The position numbers were made by a program, and so were the translations under genes. A stretch of DNA of 64,000 nucleotides from Maratus speciosus. Taxonomy: Eukaryota; Arthropoda; Arachnida; Araneae; Salticidae. The stretch is taken from the NCBI GenBank assembly GCA_963932465.1, contig OZ010795.1, forward strand, positions 520,557,451-520,621,450. The letters are read 5' to 3'. This document shows positions 1 through 10,434 of the stretch, piece by piece; the stretch's first letter is position 1; each line of letters starts with the position of its first letter. The notes below the pieces were generated by a model. That model had not been told where the DNA came from. It saw only the letters and a program-made list of their open reading frames with translations, and ran no database searches.

Positions 1-226
1 TACATTTTGCTAATGATGGCATCTCAAATTTTAATCAAACAGATTTTTTTAAATATATTTCAGAAAAGGTTGACATGGTAACACGGCTATTGTTGTTTAT
101 ATGATAATAAATGTTTATTTACTTTTATTTCTATTTACAAATTATATAAATTATTTTGTTCTATGATTATTAATTATTTTTTTGATATTTCCTTTAGAAA
201 ATAATAGAAAATAATTAGGAAATACA
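1..226. repeat. Fragment of a dispersed repeat
   Basis: No coding signal. The stretch from about 12 to 125 recurs near 6437-6510 (same run around 'gatggca.ctcaaatttta'), and its 'gacatggtaacacggctatt' part recurs at 6781. It is therefore a copy of an interspersed family. No ends were identified. Confidence 0.5.
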
Positions 227-520
227 GTACTACTTAGATATTCCGACGACCAATTTTGCCAAATTATATAAATCGCCAAAACACTCGCCAAATTATACAA
301 ATTGACATAATTTTTATTTTAAATAACGAAAGAACAAATAAATTAGTATAACATTAATAAATATACGAATAAAACGTCAAAATAAAAATCACTTGATGAC
401 GTAAACATGTGTATCTTGCTTAAAGTCAAGTGAATGTGACATTTACGATTAACCATTATTGGCATTTAACCTTATAGTTTGGCGATAGATTTTTGGTCGT
501 CGGGATATCTAAGGAATACC
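227..520. mobile_element. MITE (family M), complete copy
   Basis: The ends are inverted repeats: left 'acttagatattccgacgacc' and right, read on the other strand, 'ccttagatatcccgacgacc', both preceded by GGTA/AGTA. It has no ORF and is 294 bp long. The family recurs at 12945-13042 (fragment), 20907-22970 (split), 46469-46641 (fragment) and 55260-55525 (complete). The interior carries a recognisable block 'cacttgatgacgtaaac' and a 'gccaaattatacaaattgac' block. No transposase family can be assigned; the target duplication is unclear. Confidence 0.75.
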
Positions 521-1156
521 AAAAAGGCATATGTAACTGGTATTTGAAATCGAAGTTTAGCCAAATTTTCGTAAAAAAATAAAAATCACTCCAAACATGT
601 ATATCTGTAACCGTGTATATCTGTAACCTGTATAACCGTATCTGGGCAAATATTACCACTCGAAAAAAAATGCTAACAGTCGAGTTGAAAAAAAGCTATT
701 GGCGAGATTTGCATCCTGCTAGTGTAACAGTACCTAGAATTCTTTGCGACCATGGCAACTTTTGTGTAGTTTTATTCGAAAAAAAAATTTCGATTTTTTA
801 ATCAAAATGGAAATTTTACGGTCCCATATTGGCGCGATTTTTTTCTGACGCCAATGTCATATACGGAACGGGCACATAACTGGTCGTTAAAAAACCACGC
901 CAATATGAAATCTTTGAAAACTTTTCATACGAACGGCGAAGGGATCAGACCGTATTTGTTTATGGCATTTGATGACTTGAACTATTAAAATATAGATGAA
1001 ATGATGGCGATAGAATAATATTGGGCGACTTATCACCTGTGCCTGGCTAACATTAAAGTACCAAAATGGCACCTAGAGTATAAAAAACGAAGTGGTCCGC
1101 TTGGAACTATTGATGATAGTCACATGACTTAGGCTATTGTTATAGAGATTGTTTTA
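521..1156. repeat. Repeat-derived, non-coding
   Basis: Pieces of this stretch recur elsewhere. The part around 520-600 resembles 12800-12870 and 42625-42690. The part 940-1130, with 'cttatcacctgtgcctggct' and 'gacagtcacatgac'-like text, resembles 7180-7400. No ORF of interest. Confidence 0.45.
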
Positions 1157-1469
1157 AAATACCGGGAGACAAAGACTCTTATACTTAATTAATTTTATTT
1201 TAGCTTTTTTTCAAATGTTTAACTGATCCTCTTTAATCAAAAATCAAAACAACCATTGGATGTCTTAACAGCACCTGATTCGCCCTTAAATTTTTGCAAT
1301 CAAAGGGAATTGAATGGAAACCCGTTTACAGGGAAATCTGCACAGCTTTTTTCAGTATAATTCCATCTTCTCTAATATTTTTAAACCCCATCAGATTAGC
1401 GTGTTTTTAGATTCTGCGGTGTCTGAATGGGGGTTAGCGAGCATAGCTTGCAGGAGGCAGAGCCCCTAG
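1157..1469 (+). mobile_element. Helitron-like element, 3' fragment
   Basis: It begins inside the family at 'taccgggagacaaagactct' and ends with a GC-rich tail running into CTAG followed by host T. The unit at 19329-20598 shows the same interior marker and 3' tail. The 5' half is absent. Confidence 0.55.
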
Positions 1470-1597
1470 TTAAAAATTAAAAAAATAACATGATATTCAA
1501 CTTTCAATAGTAAAACTTAATTTTAAAAAATCAAAAAACCCGACAGCGTAATAAGTGAACTACTTATTTCTCATCAATGTGAAACTTTTTTTTTAAT

Positions 1598-3814
1598 CTA
1601 GGGGGCTCTGCCCCCTACGAGCTACGCTCGCCAACACCCGTTCAGACACCCCAGATTCTAAAAGCATGCTAATTTCATCGGCCTTTAAAAGTTTGAATTA
1701 TAATTTAAAAAAACAGTGACGGTCTCCCTGTAAACGGGTTTTCATTCATATTCCTTTGATTGGAGATTTTTAAGACGAAATCAGCCGCTGCTAGATATAC
1801 AATGGCTGTTTTCGTCTTTGATTAAAAACAAGAAAGAAAAATCATGCGCACGGCATAGATTATGAAACACTTTCCAACACTTCCTGAAAGCTTTAACAAA
1901 ACTTCGTTATTTAGGGAAATAAGGTAAATAAGATAAGTAACTAAACATTTAAAAAACTGATTTCAGCAGTTACCATCCATAGCCAAATATTTATTCCAAT
2001 TCTTCCGAACAGCCGTGTATTTGATCTGTAGTCTGATATATATACTATATAATAGAAAATTTAGTTTATCAAGAAAACGCATAACAGGTTGAAATTTCTC
2101 TTTCAGAAATTTAGACTAATAGATGGAAACATACTTCAATACTTTTGTACAGCCTTGTTGTTTACCTAGTACCTTTATTACACGCCACTATTTAGCTAAA
2201 CTTTAATTCAAACTAAACCGCTCTTAAAACTACTGAAATCGCACTTTCCAGAATTTATCATCTATAGGCGGCCATGTATCCAATTCTTTGCTTGGCCCTG
2301 TATGTCATTTTATCTATATTCTACAAACATTTCATAGAAAACTACGTGCTGTTCAGCATAACACATTTTAAACCCACCTTTGAGCAATTTACGGTCATAC
2401 TCAGTAACCTTTACGAATTATTTTGCGTAGCCCTGTATATCAACTATAACATTTACACACACCATATTGTATGCATAAATATAGTGAAACTTAAAAGCGC
2501 ATATCATAATTAAAAATGCATTCCCTACCATCGCCGCTAATATACAGAATTTCGGATAGAAAAGACTTGTATGAAATGCACTCCGTAATTGCATATATTT
2601 TCTATTATGTTTGAAAGGCTGTAACATCTTTAAAATTCATTTGAAATTATTTTTTCCCCATTGGCCGTAATGTAACGGAATACTTTTGACTGTACCTATA
2701 AATGAACTAAACATGCTACAAACTTCATTTGAAATAGGGTTCGTGCTATGCTAAACGTAAATAACCAAAAATTTCAGTGCGATCCGAGTATATTTACGAG
2801 AGTTAGAGCGCGAACAGACAATCCGAAATCAATAGCACTTTTCAACATTGTTAGAAAGTGTTAAAAATTAGTTAAAAATTGAAAGTAAGCTAATGTAAAA
2901 TGAATTAAGTACACAGAGTCTTTGTCTCTCGGTATTTTTTAACACCGCTATGAGAAAGTTCTTTTAAATGAATCGTTTTATATCTGACGTAATTTTCAAC
3001 AAAGTTTTCTTTCTCTTTTTAATATTCACATGAAAATTCTTTTGTTGTTAGAAAGGAAATATTATTTGCGTTGTCTTAGAATTAACGATAATAGTTGAAA
3101 TGATTATCTCAAAATATGAAATAAACGTCTCGTGGAAATATATTTTTTAATTTAAAGTGTATTTGGCCTTTTTAAATATGACGTAATTTCCTTCATTTGT
3201 GACATTTAACGCATAATAATGAATTTAGTATTTAAACATTTTCTTTCCTTTTAAAATTCACGTGTAACTGTAGTTTTTATGATGTAATTTTCAATATGTT
3301 CCTAATTATTAACACGTAATCACGTAATTCTAATTTGAAAGTTTTTTTCTGTTTATAATAGCAACGTGTAAATAATTTTTTTTATTTGGAGGAAATATTA
3401 TTCTTTGCGCTGTTTTTAAAATTGGCAACAGTTTAAAATAATTGCCCTTTTCAAAAACGTGTAAAAAATATCTTTCGAAATGCTGAAAATTTGAATTTAA
3501 AATGGAAATAAATCCTCAAAAAATAAGTCAAATTAAAAAGATAATTGCAGTCTGCACATCTGTAACTTCCAATGTATAAAATGATCTAAAAATGTGTAAG
3601 TTCCTATGTATAGTTATTCTCCTATAAAACTTTTTTGATGGAACGATTTTGACAATCTTTAACATTAAATATCTCTTAAAATAATTATTCGATTTAAAAA
3701 CGGTCTGCATCAGCTTGTTTATCAAACATGCCTCTATAATACCACAGATTTTCATATTTTTGTATGAAACAATTTTCTTAATATTAACGAAGAAAGACCC
3801 CCGGTCATAAAAAA
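1598..3814 (-). mobile_element. Helitron-like element, 5' truncated and interrupted
   Basis: On the minus strand this ends with the family tail (CTAG at 1598-1601, adjoining 'ggggctctgccccct'). The marker 'agagtctttgtctctcggta' lies near 2918, and the interior matches the 46.3-47.5 kb copy up to 'cgaagaaagacccccggtc' near 3810. The CCG tract and TC terminus of complete copies are missing. Between about 1830 and 2870 foreign sequence interrupts it. The tail faces the tail of the 1157-1469 fragment, 128 bp away. Confidence 0.55.
1980..2740. repeat. Decayed copies of the ~172-bp repeat
   Basis: The best-preserved part is 2640-2720, 'ccattggccgtaatgtaacg' followed by 'acttttgactgtacct', which is the core of the array unit at 38.0-41.4 kb. 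Weaker copies precede it ('ttggccctgtatgtc', 'gtagccctgtatatcaac', 'cagccgtgtatttgatc'). This is the material inserted in the Helitron-like element at 1598-3814. Confidence 0.5.
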
Positions 3815-6430
3815 TATGGATGCCGATCTAGTAGGAGTATACCTGGATGGTCTACGCAGATTTTCATTGGTCCATTTCCAAATCAAAACTTTTTTTTATA
3901 TATAGAAGGATTACATATCTATGTTTTTATTTACTTGTATTAATGACATTTAGGTTGTGTTTAATTGTTAATTCCTATCTATAAAGACTGCTTTGATGAG
4001 GCCTATAGATGTCTAGGATGGTTAGAGTTACAGTAAAGCTAGACATCCTACTTACACAACTTTTATAATATTGACTATTATTGACTAATATTGACTTCCA
4101 GGTTGTGTAGTATTTAAACGGAGCCTCTGACTGTAAAATAGTTAATTAAACATCGTCTTCATTTTGAAAAATCTATCCAATGATATGCCCCTCAGTATGG
4201 TGCATAATTTTTTTTTTTCGTCTCTATCGCAATTTTGTATTTTACGGCCTTCATTTTGAATTTATAAAAACAAAACTTAGCCTATAGCCATCGGACGGTT
4301 AAGACGAATCAATAGAGACCTCAATAATTAAAATCTATCCGGCAGTTTGGATGTTTCGAGGGTATGAAGAAATCCACATACCCATATACGCGTAAAACAC
4401 ATAACCTTCTCGGCAGTCCTGTAAAAAATAAAGTGCAATTAGAAAATAATAATTGATTGCTATGTTTCGAAAATGGTTTTCCATCTTTATGCATAAAAGT
4501 GTTGTATAGCGTATCAAAAGAATTAAAAATATATATTGCTGACTTAAAAAAAAAAATTTCATGAAATTAAGATAATTTTTTATGTTATTTCAAATTATAA
4601 TGCAGAACATGTTAATTAATTATATTAAAAAAATATATTGCAAAAGTAATCCCTGAGGCAATTTCTTTTATTTCAATTATGATAAATTAATTCAGTGACA
4701 AAAGAAACACTTATTCTCAAAGATCAAAGAAGTGGTATTTCAAAAAATAATCATCAAATTTATGAGTATCACATTTTAAATTTTTGTTTCTTTTTTAAAC
4801 TTTATAATTTAATGAATATTGCTTTTATTATTGTCTTTTTCAAACATTGCCGTTTTTAGCTCATAAAGGATGATAAATGTATAATATTCTACTTGACTTA
4901 GAATATATTATTTTAATATATATTATTTCACATAATTTTTAAGAAAATTATGTATCAGGGCTTGATTTCTAAAAAAAAATTACTGAAAAATGTAACGGAT
5001 ATTCTGCAGTACTAAAATCGTAGCGTGTTCCACCCCCACTTGCCGTCACTGCAATCCGCATGTTTATATTTGGTACATTATTTGCATAATTTAAAGCATC
5101 TCTTTTTCTTTAGAAAATAAAAATTTTAAATATATCTATCTCCATATACTTAATGGTGAACTATTTCGCCTTTTAGTTTATCACTCCTTCCGAATAGAAA
5201 TATTTGTCAAGTTTTAACGTTAATTAATCGCAGAATTCTGAAATTAAATAAGGTAAGGTTGATGATTCGTAAATAGTGTTAACCCCAAAAAGGAATTTGC
5301 GCAGCTGTGCATATCTACCCTATATATGCTACATTATTACATCTAATTCCGCTATTTCCTTACCTTATTCTAAATTACTACTTTATATTCAGTAAATCCT
5401 TATCCTTAAATAATCTCTATCGTTAATTCTGTTAAATTCCCTTTAATTTAATGTCTCACTTGTCTAAATTGCTTAAATATTATGCTTTTAGTATTCTTAA
5501 ATTAAATGTTCCATTTCCGCGCTTTTTTCTTTTTGGAATATTCTTTTAGCTTCCATTTTTACTTTCCCGCGCATTTCTGAGGTTATCCCTTTTCCCTTCA
5601 AATTCATCCGCTTGTTCTACCGCACTTTTTTCATAACGTGATATTCTTAATTATTCATTAGTTGAGAGCGCGATTTACGCCATATTTGTATTCTTACACT
5701 TGAGGAACAAAAAGTCGATACTCGCTGTTTTTCAGCAGAATTTGTCGTATTTCTACTCTGATAACTTCCCCTGGCCGCCGTCTGATATTTTCTATTATCT
5801 ATAATTTGCTTACCCATAATTAAATAATATGTAGCGATGGCTTGATTAAAATGAATTGGTGGAAACTGCACCGCCGAAAGCTCTTTCAATAAAATCCTGA
5901 GTTAAATTATGCATTGTTTCAATTATTCCGGAGAAACCTACACTGGATAAATGTGTTACCTGGCCTACCACTCGATGACTGCAACTACTTTCCAATATCC
6001 ATGTTGATTTACTACGAAATATTCTCTTCATTAAAATTCAAAATTCGTTATATTTGTCGACGAGAATTCAACTCTACCTGTGTTTCTATTATTTTCAACA
6101 TTGTACTGCTGGTAACCAGTTATTTCGTTCACTAGTAAAACCTTCCAATGTTAGAATAATCTAACATATATATAAAATCCTAATGAAACGAATTTATGAA
6201 ACGGATTTCATGAAACGATTGAGATGTAACGAATTTAAGAAACGATTCTATGAAATGACTGTTTAAACAACTGATTATGTTTCACGGCGATTTCTCCTAA
6301 TATACGGAATACTTTGCGAAGAAATTATCACCAAAAATCCGTATTGATCCGCAGATCTCAAAACTGGTATTAGAATTTTTAAATTTGAAATAGTTTTCGA
6401 AATAGTAATTTTTTCTAATTTTATATACTT
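3815..6430. other. AT-rich stretch without a recognised gene
   Basis: Only short, low-complexity ORFs are present. A small run of 'gaaacga' words at 6180-6260 is locally repetitive. A 61-residue minus-strand ORF at 5846-6031 faintly resembles a retroelement protease (see rejected items). I see no supported feature. Confidence 0.6.
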
Positions 6431-7507
6431 TATTTCTAATGATGGCAACTCAAATTTTAATCATAACGTATATTTTTCCCCCTATTTTAGAAAAGGTTGT
6501 TATTTTAAACTAATTTGGCGACCAGTTTGGCCTCCCTTACTCGTATGCTAAGAAATGTATTCTGTTACTTTTATTCATAATTCAATTTGTATTTAATTAT
6601 CGTTTTATTTAATACAAAACTTTCATTTAAAACTGAAACATTTAAAATAAATGGCTTTCATTTCTTCCTTTTTTTTTTTTTTTTCTTTTTTTAAAATTAA
6701 ACGAAAAGAAAAGTATTAGGCTCAGATGTCATATACGTAACGCTGTACCTAATTGGTGCCAAAATGGTGTTATTTTGCCTGACATGGTAACCCGGCTATT
6801 GTTGCTTATTTATTAACTAGCCGCTTTTGGCGACCAGTTTGGTCTCACTTAAATATATGCTAAACACTGTACCACATTAATTTTATACATAATTTAATTT
6901 ACTTGCTCAATTCATCGCCGAATCCGAAGATTCTGGTACAGAAATCACGAACTCGGCATTTTATGTTAGCCGGGTGCAGGTGATAAATCGCCAAACATTG
7001 TTCTCTTCGTATTTTTTCGTACTTCATTAATTTCATTTAAAATATAGTACTTTCATTCATTTTATTTGAAATTTATAGCTTTAATTTAAAATTGAAATAT
7101 TTAAAATTTATGATTCTCAATTATTGCTTAAAAAAAAAAGAAAAGAATAAAGAAATGTAATAAATAATACCATAACCATGACATTTAGGTTCATAACCAA
7201 AGCTTTGTTTTAATTTACCACGCGAAATTTGTTTATGACAATCGCATGAAATGGACTATTATAATACTGATGACATGCAGGCGATGAACAATATTTGGTG
7301 ATTTATCACCTGCTCCCGGCTAACATTATATTGCTAAATTGGCTGCCTGGCATACAAAAAGCGAAGCGGTCAACCCGGATCTGTTAATGACAGTCACATG
7401 ACTTTAGCTTTTATTATATAGATAAATGTTTATTTGAATTTATTTTATTTTTATTTACAAAAAGGGTTATAAATTGCTTTGTTCTATAGTTATTAATTAA
7501 ACATTTT
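6431..7507. repeat. Dispersed-repeat patchwork with an inverted repeat at 6965-7326
   Basis: The text 'ttagccgggtgcaggtgata' near 6967 is matched in inverted orientation near 7299-7326 ('tatcacctgctcccggctaa'). This gives arms of roughly 45 bp around a 270-bp centre, suggesting a MITE. Parts recur at 1-125 and 940-1130. No ORF is supported. Confidence 0.45.
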
Positions 7508-7643
7508 TAGGTAGCTTTCTTTACAAAAAAACTACCTATTGCAGCCGTTCGGAGGAAAGCGATTTCAAAAAATTTTGGTATATTTTCATCGATCATGACC
7601 CACAGACCCCGAAACCACCGTCCGTTCAAAATTGATATATATA

Positions 7644-8271
7644 CAGGGTGATTCAGCTCGTCGGTGACAAACTTTAAGGATCGATAGAGCACACCTAGAC
7701 GAACATTTTTGAATAGGGAATGTAGGGTCCCTGACGCGATGGTAAGGCGCTAGGCGCTTTCGAAAATTTGGGTGCCGAAATTCGAAACGTCATAAAAACT
7801 AGGGAAATGGTTAGATTTTCTTGCTTGTTGCGTCGAAATGATTCTGTTTGTTTAGACTTTCTTCAGTACCAATTTGATAAGCGTATCTCTTAAAACATGG
7901 ATAGGGGGCGCTGCAGACTTTGGAGAGCTAGACAACAACTTTAAGCCCGTTATTTTGATAATTTAACACATGCTCGCCAAAGTTTATACTCTAACTTAAA
8001 GTTTGAACCCAAAAGTAGAGCCCTGCAAAAAGCGTAAGAGCCGGAATAAAATGTCAAAGTACAGGGTGGTCGAAACTCGAAGGCTCCTAGGAGATAAACA
8101 AACAGATTTCTTGACTTATGGCATGCATTTTCATGATTCTGTTTGCTGGGGCTCTCTGAAACTCAGTTGAACGGTACAAAAAGAAACATCGATAGGGGGC
8201 GCTTTGGGCAAAAAACATAATTCGTTGACATTTCGGACGCTAACTGGAAACGGGGCGCTACGATCAGTTAG
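7644..8271 (+). repeat. Left terminal inverted repeat (628 bp)
   Basis: It pairs with 9739-10366. Inside the arm two cassettes repeat with the same internal spacing. Each has 'gattctgtttg' followed about 54 bases later by 'atagggggcgct', near 7840/7895 and near 8135/8190. A second 'tacagggtgg' motif, resembling the outer end, occurs at about 8062. These could be multiple transposase-binding sites (inference). Confidence 0.9.
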
Positions 8272-8562
8272 AAACAAAACAAGAGAGTAATTTACTTATC
8301 ATAAGAAGCTATTAAAACTGCAGTTTGTTTGTTTTTTTTAACAAACATAGCTGATTTCAATCATGCACAATGCGCGCAATAAAATTTACATAAGGTGCTT
8401 TTTGCTGATTTATGCAAAAGATATCGTACCATATCGATATGCAAAAGATACGTAATGCGTAGACGACAACGCGAGATGACGTAGTTGTATGCGCAGACAC
8501 GTCTTTTGAACGTGCGGTACCTACTTAAGCTTCGGGTTACTTGTCTGCAGATCGGTAGTAGG

Positions 8563-9639
8563 ATGGAACGGTACAGAAACTCTGAATTGGCTGACATGCA
8601 TTTGGCGTATGGCGCTGCTGGTTGTAATGGACGAGCCGCTCAGCGGTTGTACGCCGAGCGTTACCCCAACAGGCAAATCCCCTGCCATGCCTTCTTCGCT
8701 CGAGTACACCAGAGGTTGTCCACAACGGGATCTTTCGACGGAGGCAGGCCTGAACGGGAGCGATCAGTGAGCACCCCCGACAACGAAGAGGCTGTGCTTA
8801 ACCTGGTTGAGGACAACCCAGGTCTTAGCACGAGAGATATCGCCAGACATGTTGGCATTTCGCAAGCAACTGCGTGGCGCATCTTACGTTCCCGGAATCT
8901 GCACCCCTACCACATCCAGCGGGTGCAGTTGCTCAGAGAGCAGGATTTTGGCCCTCGAGTGGAATTCTCAAGATGGTACTTGGCGATGAGATCCAGGGAT
9001 CCCCGTTTTGTAAACAGCATTTTGTTTACGGACGAGTCCACCTTCAGCCGGGAGGGAATGTGGAACGCCCACAACAGTCATGTGTGGTGTGATGAAAATC
9101 CACATGAAACCAGAAGCCGAGCAGCCCAGGAGCGTTTCTCAGTAAATGTGTGGGCCGGCATTCTGGGGGATTGCCTCATTGGCCCTTATTTGTTACCTGA
9201 ACGGCTGACAGGTGGAAATTACCTGATTTTCCTGGATCAAGTGCTGCCGCAGCTTCTGGATGAGGCGCACGTACCCGAAGGTTCGCGTCGCCAGATGTGG
9301 TTCCAGCACGATGGAGCTCCGGCCCATTACACGAACGACGTGCGTCTCCATCTAAACGCAAGGTATGGCCAGCGGTGGATCGGGCGTGGGGGTCCAGTTC
9401 ACTGGCCTGCCCGATCACCAGACCTCACCTGCTTGGATTTCTTCCTTTGGGGTTACCTGAAGGCCGAGGTATACCATACACCTGTCAGCAGTGCTGAAGA
9501 ACTTGTGGCGCGCATTGTGGCAGCTGCAGGGCAGATCAGAGATACTCCTGGCATTGTTGGAAACACACACTCCTCAATGCGACGGAGGTGCGAAGCCTGC
9601 ATCATGGCCCAAGGTCGAAATTTCGAGCATCTTCTGTAG
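8563..9639 (+). CDS. Mariner-like DD41D transposase
   Basis: The 358-residue product should cut and rejoin its own element ends in the nucleus. I chose the ATG at 8563 (MERYRNSELADMHLAYG); an upstream in-frame extension begins at a non-ATG codon. An N-terminal helix-turn-helix region (about residues 1-60) is followed by a second one (about 85-125, 'GLSTRDIARHVGISQATAWR'). The DDE domain shows D157 in FTDES, D250 in QHDGAPAH and D292 in LDFFLWG, that is 41 residues between the second and third acid (DD41D). Classic mariners have 34. The ORF has no stop or shift. It is GC-rich compared with its surroundings: positions 8701-8760 contain 36 G/C of 60 by hand count. The stop at 9637-9639 is followed by 'aataaa' at 9654. 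Confidence 0.93.
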   Translation: MERYRNSELADMHLAYGAAGCNGRAAQRLYAERYPNRQIPCHAFFARVHQRLSTTGSFDGGRPERERSVSTPDNEEAVLNLVEDNPGLSTRDIARHVGISQATAWRILRSRNLHPYHIQRVQLLREQDFGPRVEFSRWYLAMRSRDPRFVNSILFTDESTFSREGMWNAHNSHVWCDENPHETRSRAAQERFSVNVWAGILGDCLIGPYLLPERLTGGNYLIFLDQVLPQLLDEAHVPEGSRRQMWFQHDGAPAHYTNDVRLHLNARYGQRWIGRGGPVHWPARSPDLTCLDFFLWGYLKAEVYHTPVSSAEELVARIVAAAGQIRDTPGIVGNTHSSMRRRCEACIMAQGRNFEHLL

Positions 9640-9738
9640 TGTTATTTTTTGTAAATAAATTTCCAGTATCATTGATGTTTTTGGTCTAAATTTATTCAGA
9701 AGTGTTGAGCAGAGGTAGAAAATGTGTTTTCATTATTA

Positions 9739-10366
9739 CTAACTGATCGTAGCGCCCCGTTTCCAGTTAGCGTCCGAAATGTCAACGAATTATGTTTTTT
9801 GCCCAAAGCGCCCCCTATCGATGTTTCTTTTTGTACCGTTCAACTGAGTTTCAGAGAGCCCCAGCAAACAGAATCATGAAAATGCATGCCATAAGTCAAG
9901 AAATCTGTTTGTTTATCTCTTAGGAGCCTTCGAGTTTCGACCACCCTGTACTTTGACATTTTATTCCGGCTCTTACGCTTTTTGCAGGGCTCTACTTTTG
10001 GGTTCAAACTTTAAGTTAGAGTATAAACTTTGGCGAGCATGTGTTAAATTATCAAAATAACGGGCTTAAAGTTGTTGTCTAGCTCTCCAAAGTCTGCAGC
10101 GCCCCCTATCCATGTTTTAAGAGATACGCTTATCAAATTGGTACTGAAGAAAGTCTAAACAAACAGAATCATTTCGACGCAACAAGCAAGAAAATCTAAC
10201 CATTTCCCTAGTTTTTATGACGTTTCGAATTTCGGCACCCAAATTTTCGAAAGCGCCTAGCGCCTTACCATCGCGTCAGGGACCCTACATTCCCTATTCA
10301 AAAATGTTCGTCTAGGTGTGCTCTATCGATCCTTAAAGTTTGTCACCGACGAGCTGAATCACCCTG
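9739..10366 (-). repeat. Right terminal inverted repeat (628 bp)
   Basis: Inverted copy of 7644-8271, same length. One visible difference is in the 'ctcctaggagataaac' stretch, which reads 'ctcctaagagataaac' here when inverted. It starts 99 bp after the transposase stop codon. Confidence 0.9.
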
Positions 10367-10434
10367 TATATCTATATCTATCTATATATATATATATATA
10401 TATCTGACCTATGTCACACTGTAACTCCCGTAAT

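Larger units (their letters stand above)
7644..10366 (+). mobile_element. Mariner-like transposon with 628-bp TIRs
   Basis: The element is 2723 bp, flanked by TA on both sides (7642-7643 and 10367-10368), and its ends read CAGGGTGATTCAGC inward from both termini. The inverted repeats are 7644-8271 and 9739-10366, each 628 bp, and I could find only about one mismatch by eye. They enclose one intact transposase ORF. Members of the Tc1/mariner superfamily insert at TA, as seen here. The near-identical arms and intact ORF suggest a recent insertion, and possibly an active copy. Confidence 0.93.

Noticed and set aside
5647..6031. Minus-strand ORFs with 'STWILESSCSHRVVG', faintly like a Copia-type protease (WILDSGAS)
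   Set aside because: Only one short motif-like run, no zinc knuckle upstream and no integrase or RT downstream; chance is likely.
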